The notes beneath the pieces were generated by a model, which saw only the letters and a program-made list of their open reading frames with translations, had not been told where the DNA came from and made no database searches. A stretch of DNA of 64,000 nt, from assembly GCA_009103225.1 (NCBI GenBank), contig RHPI01002568.1, positions 402,177 through 466,176 of the forward strand, read 5' to 3'. Shown piece after piece: positions 23,666 through 34,900 of this stretch. The first letter of the stretch is position 1; each line of letters opens with the position of its first letter. Position numbers and translations under genes: made by a program. This DNA comes from Chlorokybus atmophyticus (lineage: Eukaryota; Streptophyta; Chlorokybophyceae; Chlorokybales; Chlorokybaceae).

Positions 23666-25477
23666 ATGGCGGGTTGGGCGGCGTTGTTGGCGGCGGCGGC
23701 GTGCGCCTTCGCGGTGGGGCTCGTGCTGGACACCCCTCTCAGCGCCAAGCATGGCCTGGCGGAGGAGCTGCGGGACGGGAGGTTTGAGACGGTGGATCTG
23801 AGCGTGGCGCTGAGCCCGGATGTCGTCGCCGACCCGCCGCCCACGCAGTACTCCATCGACTACAGCAAACACACGGACACGGCATGCATGCTGTTGTTGG
23901 TCGAAACAAACTTGCTTTATTCTTTCGATATGTGTGTGTGTCTCTCTCTCTCTATTCCGTGACAGACAACTATTGACGGTCTTTTCCTGTCTCAGGTGGG
24001 TCAGATGGTGACCTTCTTCTCTGGCCTCTCTCAGGTGAGTGTTAACATGCTATGCACAACCATGATCACATCACATCACGCATGCATGTAGCAGTGTACT
24101 GAATTACCACATTACCAGGATGATCTCCCTGACGGTGAGGCCTGGGCCGTGGAGCGTTTGAACATCAGCACGCACTCGGGCACGCACGTGGACGCGCCGT
24201 ACCACTTCGCCACTACCATGGACAAGGATAAGCGCGCAATCACGGTCGACGAGGTCAGCTACACTAACACAATACCATTGATTCTGTCATGTTGGCTTAA
24301 CATTAACATTAACATAAACAACAGCAACTGTTTGTCTTGTGCAGCTTCCCTTGGACTGGTTCCTGCGCCCCGCAGTCAAGGTACACACGCGCACACACAC
24401 ATGCATACACGCTTGGAACCTACACTCAGCCCACAGATAGAGTGTTGACACCCACAGTATCACAGCTCTTAAGGTGTTGTGTATATGCATGCATGTGCGT
24501 GTCTAAACTGCTTGTGTGTGTGCGTACGTGTCTGTGTGCGCGTCTAAAATGCACATCAGTTGGACTTCAGGCACTTGGCGGACGGGCACGTGGTGACGGG
24601 TGAGGAGGTGGAGAAGGAGCTAGAGCGGGTGGGTCACGCGCTGCAGCCGTTTGACATTGTTGTCGTCAACACGCGTGCCGGCCAACGCTACGGCCACAGC
24701 GACTACCTACTGGTAAGCGATGTGTATGTATATACACACCATGTGGCTGTGTGGTTGGGTGGTTGTGTGATTATGTGTGTTTACCTGTCGTTTTGGCTCA
24801 GGCGGGTTGCGGGATGGGACGCAACGCCACGTTGTGGTTGTGCGAGCGAGGCGTCAAGGTGTGAAAGCAGATCGTATTGTTGGGACAATGAAGAGATTGC
24901 TCATGTTCATGTTGGGTAGATGTTGGGATGTGGCAGGTGATGGGCACGGACGCGTGGAGTTGGGATGCGCCCTTCGCGCACACGGCGAGGCGCTACGCTG
25001 AGTCGCGGGATGCGAGCATTATTTGGGAGGGACACAAAGCCGGCCGCGACTGCGGTAAGTAACACCAACACAACCGCTGTTGGTGTGTCACAACGGTTGC
25101 AAGAGTGGAAGACGTGTGGACGACACAAGCAAGTTCTTTGTTGCGCATTGGCAGGTTATGCGCAGATTGAGAAGCTGGCAAACTTGGACAAGATTCCGTC
25201 AACGGGTTTCTTTGTTGCCGTAAGTGCGCGTGTGCGCGTCTGTTTGTACATGCGTGCATGCATGCGACGTGTGGTGCTGTGAGTGTGCTGGATGAGCACA
25301 GGTGTGGGTGTGGGCATGCGAGCGTGCGCAGCCTGTCTGTGTGCGTGCATGCGAGTCAGTGTGCATGCACTGTGGATGGTTGGTTTGAAATCATCGTTGT
25401 CTGGACAGGTGTTTCCCGTCAAGATTGCGGGGGCATCAGCGGGGTGGACACGGGCGGTAGCTCTTGTACCCAAATAG
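23666..25477 (+). CDS. cyclase-family (kynurenine-formamidase-like) metal hydrolase, secreted
   Basis: Nine exons: 23666-23881, 23966-24034, 24119-24253, 24345-24380, 24560-24712, 24802-24858, 24937-25054, 25155-25219 and 25409-25477. They join in phase to 305 residues. The N-terminus (MAGWAALLAAAACAFAVGL) is a typical signal peptide. The metal-binding HSGTHVDAPYHF signature of the cyclase/kynurenine formamidase superfamily is intact. Later blocks (DLPDGEAWAVE, AGCGMGRNATLWL, MGTDAWSWDAPF, IWEGHKAGRD, YAQIEKLANLD, FPVKIAGASAGWTRAV) match the roughly 300-residue bacterial 'cyclase family protein' subgroup more closely than the plant CYCLASE proteins; that similarity is from memory. The reaction is unknown. 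Intron 1 most simply uses a GC donor at 23882. Repeat arm 2B begins about 290 bp after the stop. Confidence 0.88.
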
Positions 25478-25769
25478 TATTGACAAGCTACGGCCCAACA
25501 ACAACCGATACACATGCACACTGTGTGCACACGCCTGCTCTGTGTGGATGCATTGCGCGCAAACCAGCACAAGAACTCACGCATCCTATGTGCAGTATCT
25601 TGCCAATACCTGGTCATCAAGGGGTGTGACGCCGTAACCCACATAGAAGCGGGCGCACATTGGCGATGGCGTGAGTGTGTGTAACACGCCTGGAAGTTAG
25701 GATGGATGGTAGAGCTGTGCATGCGCTGGCGGCGACTGTGTTAAAAGTGCCGAGTGGCGTGGCGGATGG

Positions 25770-26304
25770 TGTGCGAAATGTTGTCATTGTGCCGTGTGAT
25801 AATGGTGTGGGTCAGTGTGCCGCGTGTGCAACATGTTGTCACGAGTGATGTGGTGCGCGACAAGTTGGTAGGCAGCGACGAGTGCTGTGCACGAGCCCAT
25901 AAACGTCTGTATGTATAGTGTTACAGGTGAATGTTCACCCTTGTCAAACAACATGCGTTGCTGTGCACTTTAGTACAACGTCCACCGGTAGCGTGTACAG
26001 CCTGCTTGCATGCTGCCTCTGGTGCTGGCTTCGTGCATGCAACTGTTGTTGCCCCACGCGCTTCGGCCAGCCTAACAATGGTTGCGTGTCTTGCATTCTT
26101 GATCAGACTCTCTTGTATCTTATAGTACCAGTGTCATGATGCTATGCTACCTCAACTGCTGGTACACGCCCTCAGGTTTATTGCATCATCATAGTATGTC
26201 ACGTACTCATTGTGAGATACTCATATAACATGCATCAGCATGCATAGCCAATTGGATGGCATTCTACACATTGTCGTCTCGCATTGTATGTACATGTGCA
26301 CACA

Positions 26305-26380
<76 letters not shown>

Positions 26381-26760
26381 AGCGGTGGCAAAACCTCTGT
26401 GCTGCGCGTGCGTGGGTAGGTGGGTGCTCGCGCATGCGCTATATTGATGTGCGTAGTTTGAAGCTGCGGTTGTGGCGAATAGAAGGCTAGGCGCGTGTCG
26501 TTGTTGTTGCAACTGTTGTGCTTGCAGATGTGTTGTTGTCGGCGCTGAACTGCTGCTGGTGCCGTTGCGCAGAGGCCAAGCGCGATAGGTGCCCTTACTC
26601 CCGCCGCCAGCACAATACGCATGCTTTGCTAACGTGGGCCTAGTGATGCTCAAACCCAACAATGCCATCTTCCAAGTGAGTGAGGCAACGGCAGATGCAC
26701 TGGTGCAGCAACACACCGCATGCGCTGCGGACATGCTCTGATGACCCGGTGCCACGGCTC
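25770..26760 (-). repeat. inverted segmental duplication 2, arm B
   Basis: Inverted, collinear counterpart of 17600-18740, starting about 290 bp after the stop of the cyclase-family gene. It contains the CA/GA microsatellite at 26299-26379. A 267-nt open frame on minus (26640-26906) overlaps it, but the other arm has stops there, so I do not call it coding. Confidence 0.75.
26299..26379. repeat. (CA)n(GA)n compound microsatellite
   Basis: About 11 CA units run directly into about 29 GA units. Confidence 0.97.
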
Positions 26761-28205
26761 AATGAAGCTGGCGCGATGATGGCATCACTACTACCAAGTA
26801 CCCCTAAAAACACCAAACTAATTTCGTAAATGAATGCATGCATGAAGGCGACGTTCTCGAGGAGAAAGTCCTCACGCGCGCGGGCGGTGGCAGTGTCGGC
26901 GGCCATACGGTTGAGTACTAAGTCAGCAAGCTACCTCAGCCGCAGCCGCAGCCGCCTCTGCATCGAGCCTCTCCCCACGCGGCGGATGGCCCGGTCTTGA
27001 TCCCCCTTCCCGCCGGGCCCACTCCGCCGCCTGCCTTCTCCTACGAGGAACCAACCGAGCGAAGATCAACCATCCGGATGTCTCCCAAACTCATGCTGCT
27101 TGTCACCGCCGCCGCCCCGCTGCTGGGCCTCATAAAGACGTTGATGTTCCCGACAGGGCCTGGGCGTCGTCGGCCATGCTGACCCTGGCTTCCCCGCCGG
27201 CGCCCCTTGCCGCCCCTTGCCGCAAACGTGAACAAAATCTGCCACCGTATGTTCGTCTTGTCACGCCGCCCCCGCCACCGCCATCGCCCCGGCAGTCGAC
27301 GACAATGACAACGACAACGCCCGCATTCTCCCGCGCCCTTGTTTTTGAATCTGAACGTTCAAAACCGGTTCAGTGATCCTGACCGCTCAGTGACCCCTGA
27401 ACCCCTTTGTGATCTGCGAGCACTTGATGTGGTGTCGGTTCGGGTCTCGAGTGTGCAGTGCAGGACAGCGACATGGGGCCACAGCTGACTGGTGCTCGTA
27501 CCAGGCCTAGGCGGCGGCGGCAGCGGCAGAAAGTGAGGGGACGGAAGGAAGCAGGACGTCTGACTGACCCGCGCTGGATGTAGGTACGTACACACAGTCT
27601 GCGCGACACGCACTCAAGCACACTGCCCTTCGAGCTTATGTATACTCTACATGTACACACGAGCACACCAACTTGCGCACGGACGCATGGGACACACAGC
27701 GTACGACAATGCACGCACGCTGCCCACCAGGACACAGCTGAAGTCTTACACTTACTCGTGACAAGAGCATACGCACACACACATGTATATATATATATAT
27801 ACATATATATGTATATGTATAGCCCATACCGCGAGTAGTAGTCTGAGACAGCCACGCACAAACTCAGGCACACTCCTCTGGGGTCAGGCACTCTGCACAA
27901 GAGGGAGGCGCGGCACGACTAATGACATAGGAACGCTGACTGGACAGGTAAATACACACTGCTCACAACAGCGTACACAGCATTTCACATAACCTATGCA
28001 CACATACATGCGCACGCGCTCACGCGTGCATGCATGACTGACATAACGCTCCATCCACTGGCACGCACGCATTGTCGCAGAGGGGAATCAGAGGCTGCCC
28101 GCACACACAGCACAATCGAATCACACACTTGCGCACGTGCACTCTCTATTGCACGCATACGACTTCACAGTCGCCGACGACGCTAATGCTAATCCTGGTG
28201 CCTAG
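26761..28205. other. unresolved region, may hold 5' exons of the MyTH4-FERM gene
   Basis: The MyTH4-FERM gene must begin upstream of 28206 and after the cyclase gene. Pro/Thr-rich open frames at 27000-27376 and a possible phase-0 segment with a good donor at about 27888-27947 are candidates, none compelling. An AT microsatellite lies at 27784-27822. An in-frame TAG sits immediately before 28206, where it doubles as an AG acceptor. Confidence 0.3.
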
Positions 28206-31200
28206 TTCATCGACAATGCCTGGTATGAGGCAACGTGGGCGGCGTGTTGGGCTTATGGCCCCACCCGCCTTCGTCAAACGCGGTGACTGATACACACAAC
28301 ATGGGGGGGTCAGAGACTATTGCTACGCCTGCTCATATCTGGTGAGTGAGGCCAGCGTTGCTGTGCGAGCCTCACTGCTTTCCCCTTTGCCACACACACA
28401 CTTCACTTTTCCCCAGCCACGTTGGCGGTGAGGTCCTCGACCTGTCCCTCCCCCCCGCCGCGGAAGGCTTGACGATGGTGGCGTACTTGGCGGGGCATGC
28501 CGCGGTACCTGGCGCGGCCTTCGGCTGGAGCAAGCGACCGATGAGGAGACCTTTACTCAGAAGGGTGGCGCAAGCGGGAGGGGGGGCGTTCAGAGATGTG
28601 GCGAAGAAACTGGCGAGACGTGAGTGTGTGTGCTTGTTGGCATGCTGTGAACGTGAAGTAAGATGCTGTACTCGCAGATGTGACTGCATACATGGGTGAT
28701 CGGCGTTCCAAGCATGGGTCATTCCAGCTCGTACACAAGGTGGGTTCGCCTGCGCCTTTGGCTGTTAGTCACAGCTCTCCCCATCGTCATGCATGCTTGT
28801 TCTCTCAACCAACTCGGCGTGCGGTTGTGTAAGTATTGATCTGAGATTCACAGCAGTCTGGTCGGCCCTGTAGGTGCTACGAGTTGGTGTCAGCGTTGTG
28901 GAGCTGAGAGATGAGATATTCTGTCAGATCCTTCACCAGCTCGTTGCCAACCCCAAGAGGTAGTACCATTGTCGCATGCTGGCTCACATGCCCTTTCTTC
29001 AACGTCATACATCTCCCTTGCAGTGATGACGTTGGAGCACTGTCTGAAACTGCATTTTGCTTTTGTTGAGACATTGTTGTGATATCCAACTTATCAAGGG
29101 TAGTGTGGTTCTTTTCACAGTTGCACATTGTACACAGGGTCACATGCCTGACGACCATATTACTTGGTGTGTGCAGTGAGTCAAGCAAAAGGGGCTGGCA
29201 ACTGCTTGGTATCTGCGCTGGAGTTTTCCCACCTGGAGCTGCTCTGCAGCCTTTCATGGAGGCTCATCTGTGGCGGGAGCTCGTGACTGCTCAACACAAC
29301 AAGCAGGTTGAACACTTGGTCTCTCAGATGCGTCACAGGTTAAGCGACTTCATCAGAGCAGCAGTAGTTGAGATGCTCCACACGCACAGACAGGTGATTT
29401 GCATCTGGCGGTAGCTTTCTGCATCGCAAGACTGCGGTGCACACTTCAACACGGACCACGCATGTCCATCCCAGATGCAGCAGAGATCCAATTAGCGGAG
29501 GTGAGAGTACATTCCTGACGTGGTGTCTACGAATGTAATGTCTGTGATGCATCATATTGATGTGCTCGTGTGCTACATGCAGCGCTTTGAGCCTGTCACC
29601 TTGCGCATCTACTTGCCATCCGGTGACTACGACGAGTTGCAGCTGGCGCTGTCCGCCACTTGTGACACAGCCATCAGGGCAGTTTCCACGCGAAAGGGGC
29701 TTACCGGCGGCACGGGATGGGCCCTGCACCTGCAACACAAGAGCTACGGTGAGAGAATTGGAGGGATTGATGATACTGCAAAGCCTGGTTTCGATTCCGG
29801 TTGTGCACAAATGGTGCTTAGTGATAGCAAGGAGCCGGGTGTCTGTGCTTGTAGCGACTGTTGCAGCTACTGTATGTAACTGCTGTGTGTAATTTTTGAA
29901 GTTCCCCCCATGTGCCTTGTCCACAGGAGAAAGCTTTCTGGCGCCTCAACGATACGTTATGGACGTGCTGGGGGGCAAGATGCACATGGTGGAATCGGTG
30001 GCGACATCTACGGCCCGCTCACGCAAGGACAGGTAACGCGATTGCAAGAATGCCGCGTATGTAGGTATGCGAATGCGTGCACACAGTCACTTGGACACAA
30101 ACTTGCATGTGCACAACTGTACAGCAAGAAGCTTGCTTACCTTGGAGTGGGGAGAGGGGAGATCAAGTTATAGTAGAGATAGAGATAGTGGCATGCTGTT
30201 CGTTTCTGCGTGTATGTAGCAAGCTTGTCGTGCAATGTACAGACAGACAACTGAAAGACGGAAGCCGGACGCAAGCAGTCCAGGTGTTCCTCCTCCTCTA
30301 CTGTTGAAGCGACTTCAGTACAGTTTTGAGTATCCAATGAATGCCATGGCACCAGATGTTGACTTTGATTACCTACAGGTACAGAACCTTGTTTGTTGTT
30401 TGTTTGTTGCCGTTGTTGTTGTTGTTTTTGACCAAGTGTCTGTATACATGTGTTTTGTTGCAACCATGACTAAGCAATTAAACTCTAAGACGGCATTGTG
30501 CTGCAGGCGCGTCATGAGATTGTCGGGGGCATACTGCCATGTCAAGAAGAACTGTGCATACAGCTAGCAGCTTTGCAGATCAGACCTCAGATGGGAGACT
30601 CACCATCGTGGGACCAACTCGAGTACGCTGATTGCGTGCGCGCGCGTGCATGCGTCTGTCTGTGTGCGCGCGCGAGAGCGTGTGTGATACAAGCAATGTA
30701 TGTTGTTTTCTGACGGATACATCTGTTGCAGGGCATTGGCAGTGTCTGAGTTCATCCCAGAGCACCTTCTTCCACAGCGCTCCACCACAGACTGGCGCAG
30801 GGCAGTCTGGTCAGCTCTTATGCAGCCTGTCAGCGAGAAGCAAGCAAGTGGTCACGAAGTCGACCCTCAACTCCAGTATCTACACTTTCTTGCCTCCAAA
30901 AGCGATGCATTCGGTGCCACATGGTTTGCTGTACAGGTGTGTGAGTATTGTGCGTATGAGTACGTGTCGTATGCTTTACACTTCTTGTTGTTCAACTTTG
31001 TTGTGCAGCAATCCACAAGTCCTAAATTCCCTGCGGACGTGTTGTTGGGTCTCGCCAAGATTGCGGTCTATGTGATGCATCCAGACACCAAGGTGTGTAT
31101 TCAACGCTTGTATCCTATGGTAATGGCAATGCTGAGCCACACAGGCATGGAGCTTGTACTGAACATTATGCTTTGGTTGCCATAGATTGTGCTGGCACGC

Positions 31201-31520
31201 ATGCAGTACACAGAGGTTTGCAGCTGGGGGCACTCTCCCACCTTCTTCTCAATGGTGACCGGGAACACGTGAGACATGGCTCTCACACTCTTTCAGAGCA
31301 TGCATATGCTTGAAGATGGTTACAAGCGAGCCCTATGATGGTTTGCGTCACATGAAGTCTTTCGTACTAATCATGATCCAAATGCAGGACATTCAACCAG
31401 GAGCTTCGCTTTCATACTTTCCAAGCAGAAGACATTTGCGCCGAGATGGACACCCGTGTTGCGTATATCACGGAAGAGTTGGCTCAAGGCAAAAATCCCA
31501 TGCAGCTGTATTCCTCGTAG
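28206..31520 (+). CDS. MyTH4-FERM domain protein (5' end unresolved)
   Basis: Fourteen exons join in phase: 28206-28282, 28417-28619, 28678-28739, 28874-28959, 29177-29338, 29431-29500, 29583-29748, 29927-30032, 30243-30378, 30507-30622, 30732-30936, 31009-31092, 31186-31268 and 31388-31520. They give about 562 residues. The first half is a MyTH4 domain: RPMRRPLLRR, TAYMGDR, LRDEIFCQILHQLVANP and RGWQLLGICAGVFPP. The second half is a FERM domain: a ubiquitin-like lobe opening with VTLRIYLPSGDY, a middle lobe with SDAFGATWFAV, and a PH-like lobe with RMQYTEVCSWG. MyTH4-FERM tails bind microtubules and cargo and usually belong to kinesins (plant KCBP) or myosins. Here a stop follows the FERM domain at once, and no motor or coiled coil follows. 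Either the motor is upstream, for which I see no exons, or the protein is motor-less. The N-terminus is missing from this model. Confidence 0.85.
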
Positions 31521-31962
31521 TCCTCGTCAATAGTTGATATAATCGTGCTGCTAGCGAGTTCATAGCCACACTGCCCTTGCTGCTACTATTTGCACTCATT
31601 TGTATGGAGCCCCTACCGCTAGCTAGCCCTCTATATGAGTATGTACGTATAGTTTATTGCATGCTTGCTGCTGGCCTGGTTGCGGATGCGCATGCCATCG
31701 CGTGCGCATTCGCATGTTAGTGCATAAGTGGCATAACGTGAAAGACTTAAGCATAATGTATGGTGTGATGTGCAATGTCAAGGCATGTGCGCATCGCCGT
31801 CCGTACTTTTGTACACAATCCACTAAGCTAAGCGTCTGGTTTTCTTTGTGCAATGCAGCAGGCAGGGTCAAGCAAGGTACTTGCCTCTGCCTGCTCCCCG
31901 CCTAGACTCTGATATACCTGAGCAGGCAGAGCTACACATGTTTGTTCTTATGCGCACACCCG
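31521..31962. terminator. 3' spacer between two convergent genes
   Basis: About 440 bp separate the stop codons of the MyTH4-FERM gene (+) and the surface-protein gene (-). No clear poly(A) motif or further gene is seen. Confidence 0.4.
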
Positions 31963-34900
31963 CTACGTCCATCTTGCGTAGATAGACATCACTGCAGCAT
32001 ACAATTGGTGCCATCTGTGATGACAAACGCTGGTCAGCGACAAGCAACAAGTGTCAGGCATAGCCTTATGCAGCAACACACATGCAGACTTACTGAAGCC
32101 CCATGGCGACCACCAGTCGTATGCTAGATGTAGATAGGATTGCCAGCTCCAGTTGCACATGACGGGCGGATGCACATGGCGCGTATGCTAGAGCTATCAA
32201 CGCGCATAAAGACATCGACTCCAAAGCTTCTTGGATCATAGTGAAAACGTGCAGCCTCCTTGTCGCAAAAGGCTGTAGGCAGTGTGAAAGGTTACCACTA
32301 GTGTTATCTGAGGATCATCTGGCAGCGAATGCACATGCGAAGCTAAGGGCTACGCCATCGGTTGATACGGATAAGTTGTGCAGCGTGCGTTCATGTGTTG
32401 ATAGACCTAGCTAGTTATCATACCTGCAGAACAAGGGCGACAATGGCATGACCCGTCACCAGCAGTGTTGCTAACCACATCTGCGTCACACAGCGTAAGT
32501 TCGTTCCAACTCTTGCAAGCTCTCACGCTGCATATGCGTATGCAGGCTTGGTTGACTGCTAAACTCACCGGTACGTCACTGTGGTCCGTCCACCTCAGCC
32601 CGAAAAGTAACGAGATCAGGACCTGCACGCACCCAACTTCATTCATTGATACATGCGGTCATTTCATTATAAGCCTTCAGTTCACCACATCATGTCCACA
32701 CTCACCAGATGGAAGTAAGCGTATGGTTCATACACCGCCGCTTTCGCCGATCCTTTCACGTAATGCGACGCCGGTTCTTCTTCCTCCACACTGTACAGCT
32801 GATTATTGACGATACCACTCGTGTTGTGCTCGCGCATCAGCATATAGGCGGGTCCGCGAAGGTGTTGGAAAAGGTGGCCGTATCTCTGGCAGAAGTCCAG
32901 GTTGACCCACACACCAAGCCAGTCGTCACCCATAAGACAAGCTCGCGTGCAAGACTGCCTGCTGGTCTTGAAGCCATCATCGTTGTTTCCGGTCAAGTGT
33001 AGAGATGCAGTATGCACCTGATCACACACAGATATGGCTTGCGTGCATGACTTCATGAGTGCAAGCAGCACAAACGACAGGTGTGTTGAGTCTCTCCTTT
33101 ACCATCACTAGGTTTTTTATCACGAAGTATAGGATGTAAGCGCCATAGCATGTAGGGAGCAGGATTAACAAGGCTGCCAACGAGCGCAGCCCAGAGCCTG
33201 AACCACCTGGAGTCACACATAGTGCATGTATCTGTCAATCAAACGACCTTCGCTCTCAAACACTGAGACATGACACAGAATACATCTGATGCAACTCACT
33301 AGATATGGCAAATGCACTGTGCACCACGACGCCTGGTAAGCAAACTGTGATCCCGAAATGTATCACTCGAGGCCATGAGAGAGATGTTAAACGTCCCTTC
33401 TTTTCACGTGATCGCAGTGCATATGGTAAGAGTGCCCTTAGTAACAGAATGGAAGTCAATAAGAGTGCAGCCCAGAACACGGTGCCACCAAAGGAACGCC
33501 ACCTGCAAGTGTGTCTATGTGTGTTGTACGTGGCTGCTGAACGCAACAAATAAAAGAGCAAAATGTCATCAACCCACCCTGTTTGGCATGTCAGCGCTGG
33601 CATACTCACGTCACTGGAAGCTGCTGGCGTCTGCGGCAACAGGACATGAGAAAGGTTCGCAATCTAATAGTAAGTCTGCAGGGTTGTCATCAGCATGTGG
33701 TGGCACCTGGACTTGCAAGTAGTTATCGTAACTTTGCTTTCCCCACATTGAATCTCCATCATCGGTGCGATTACAGAGTGGCACTTGCCGCTGCTGAGGT
33801 GGTGCCGAGTATTGTACAGATTGAAACCTGCTGCTGCCTGGAAGCTGGAAGAACAGTAGTGACCACTGAAACATGCGTACCGCTTCCTTCAAGTCAGGAG
33901 TGGTCAATATACCAACCCAGAAGATGAGAGCGAATTTCTGAACGTGGACAACAAACACCTGCATGGACAGTGTGTCAGTTGTTGCTTCAGAGTGTGCAAG
34001 TCATGCACAGGCTTGTGGTCAATGCAAAGAAAAGCTCAAAACCTTCACATCACATCAACATCTTCACATCGGCATTTACCGTAAACGTGTGTCCTGGCCT
34101 GTCGTTTTGAAGGTACCAACATACAGTGTTCACCACCACCAATAGCGCGATAGTCGCCAAAGTCAGCCAGTACACAATGCGGATCCACTTGCCCATAAGT
34201 GTGGGCAATCTTTCTGCCATGCATGCCATTGTGCATGAGTATGTGTGACAGTTGACAGATGCGTGCTGACGTGACAGTGTGTATCTGTTGTTATACCTGA
34301 CGTTGCTGTATATGTCATATCAGCACTTGGGTTGCCTCCAACATCCTTTGCTGCACCAGCTTGCAGTAAAAGCCGCAGTCGTTGGCCCTCAGTCACAACA
34401 ACCACAGATACATTGTCCACGATGCGCACGCTGCGTCAGCAACATTGTTAGAAAGTTCTGTCATGACAAGAGGCTTGGCTCTAGTGCTGTATGTGACTGA
34501 TATGCTCTGTCTGTAGGAGCATGCCCGTGCCGTGGCGATCCGATTTCATCCATCACCGACCTACTTACGTCACAGGGTAAGAAGTGCTGGCAAAGACAGT
34601 TGGTGCTGAACTTGCATGCATCGGACTGATGCACAGCCTCATCACCGCCGTGTAACTGTTGCTACATGATATGTATGCATTGATGCCTCACACTCTGAGG
34701 TAGGGTTTCAAGGCAACTCACCTGATCAGTTCACCTCCATCAACTTCCACTTTCGTCTCATCAAAGTTGACAGGCTTGTTGTATTGAAGGAAGAACTGGG
34801 TGCCGCACCCGTGCGCGCTGCAGCCGCGGGTGGAAACAGTCACGGTTGGCGGCACAGAGACTGCGAGGGAGCGTTTTGCCACGCTGTTAGCAGCTGGCTT

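Noticed and set aside
26640-26906. 88-codon frame on the minus strand
   Set aside because: It lies largely inside duplication arm 2B, and the homologous arm near 17600-17760 is not open in that frame.
34099-34116. Apparent 18-nt intron in the surface-protein gene (GTACCT...ACAG)
   Set aside because: The length is a multiple of three and reads through in frame, so it is coding. A similar 23-nt apparent intron near 35495-35473 was replaced by a 77-nt intron that fits the Ig-like pattern better.
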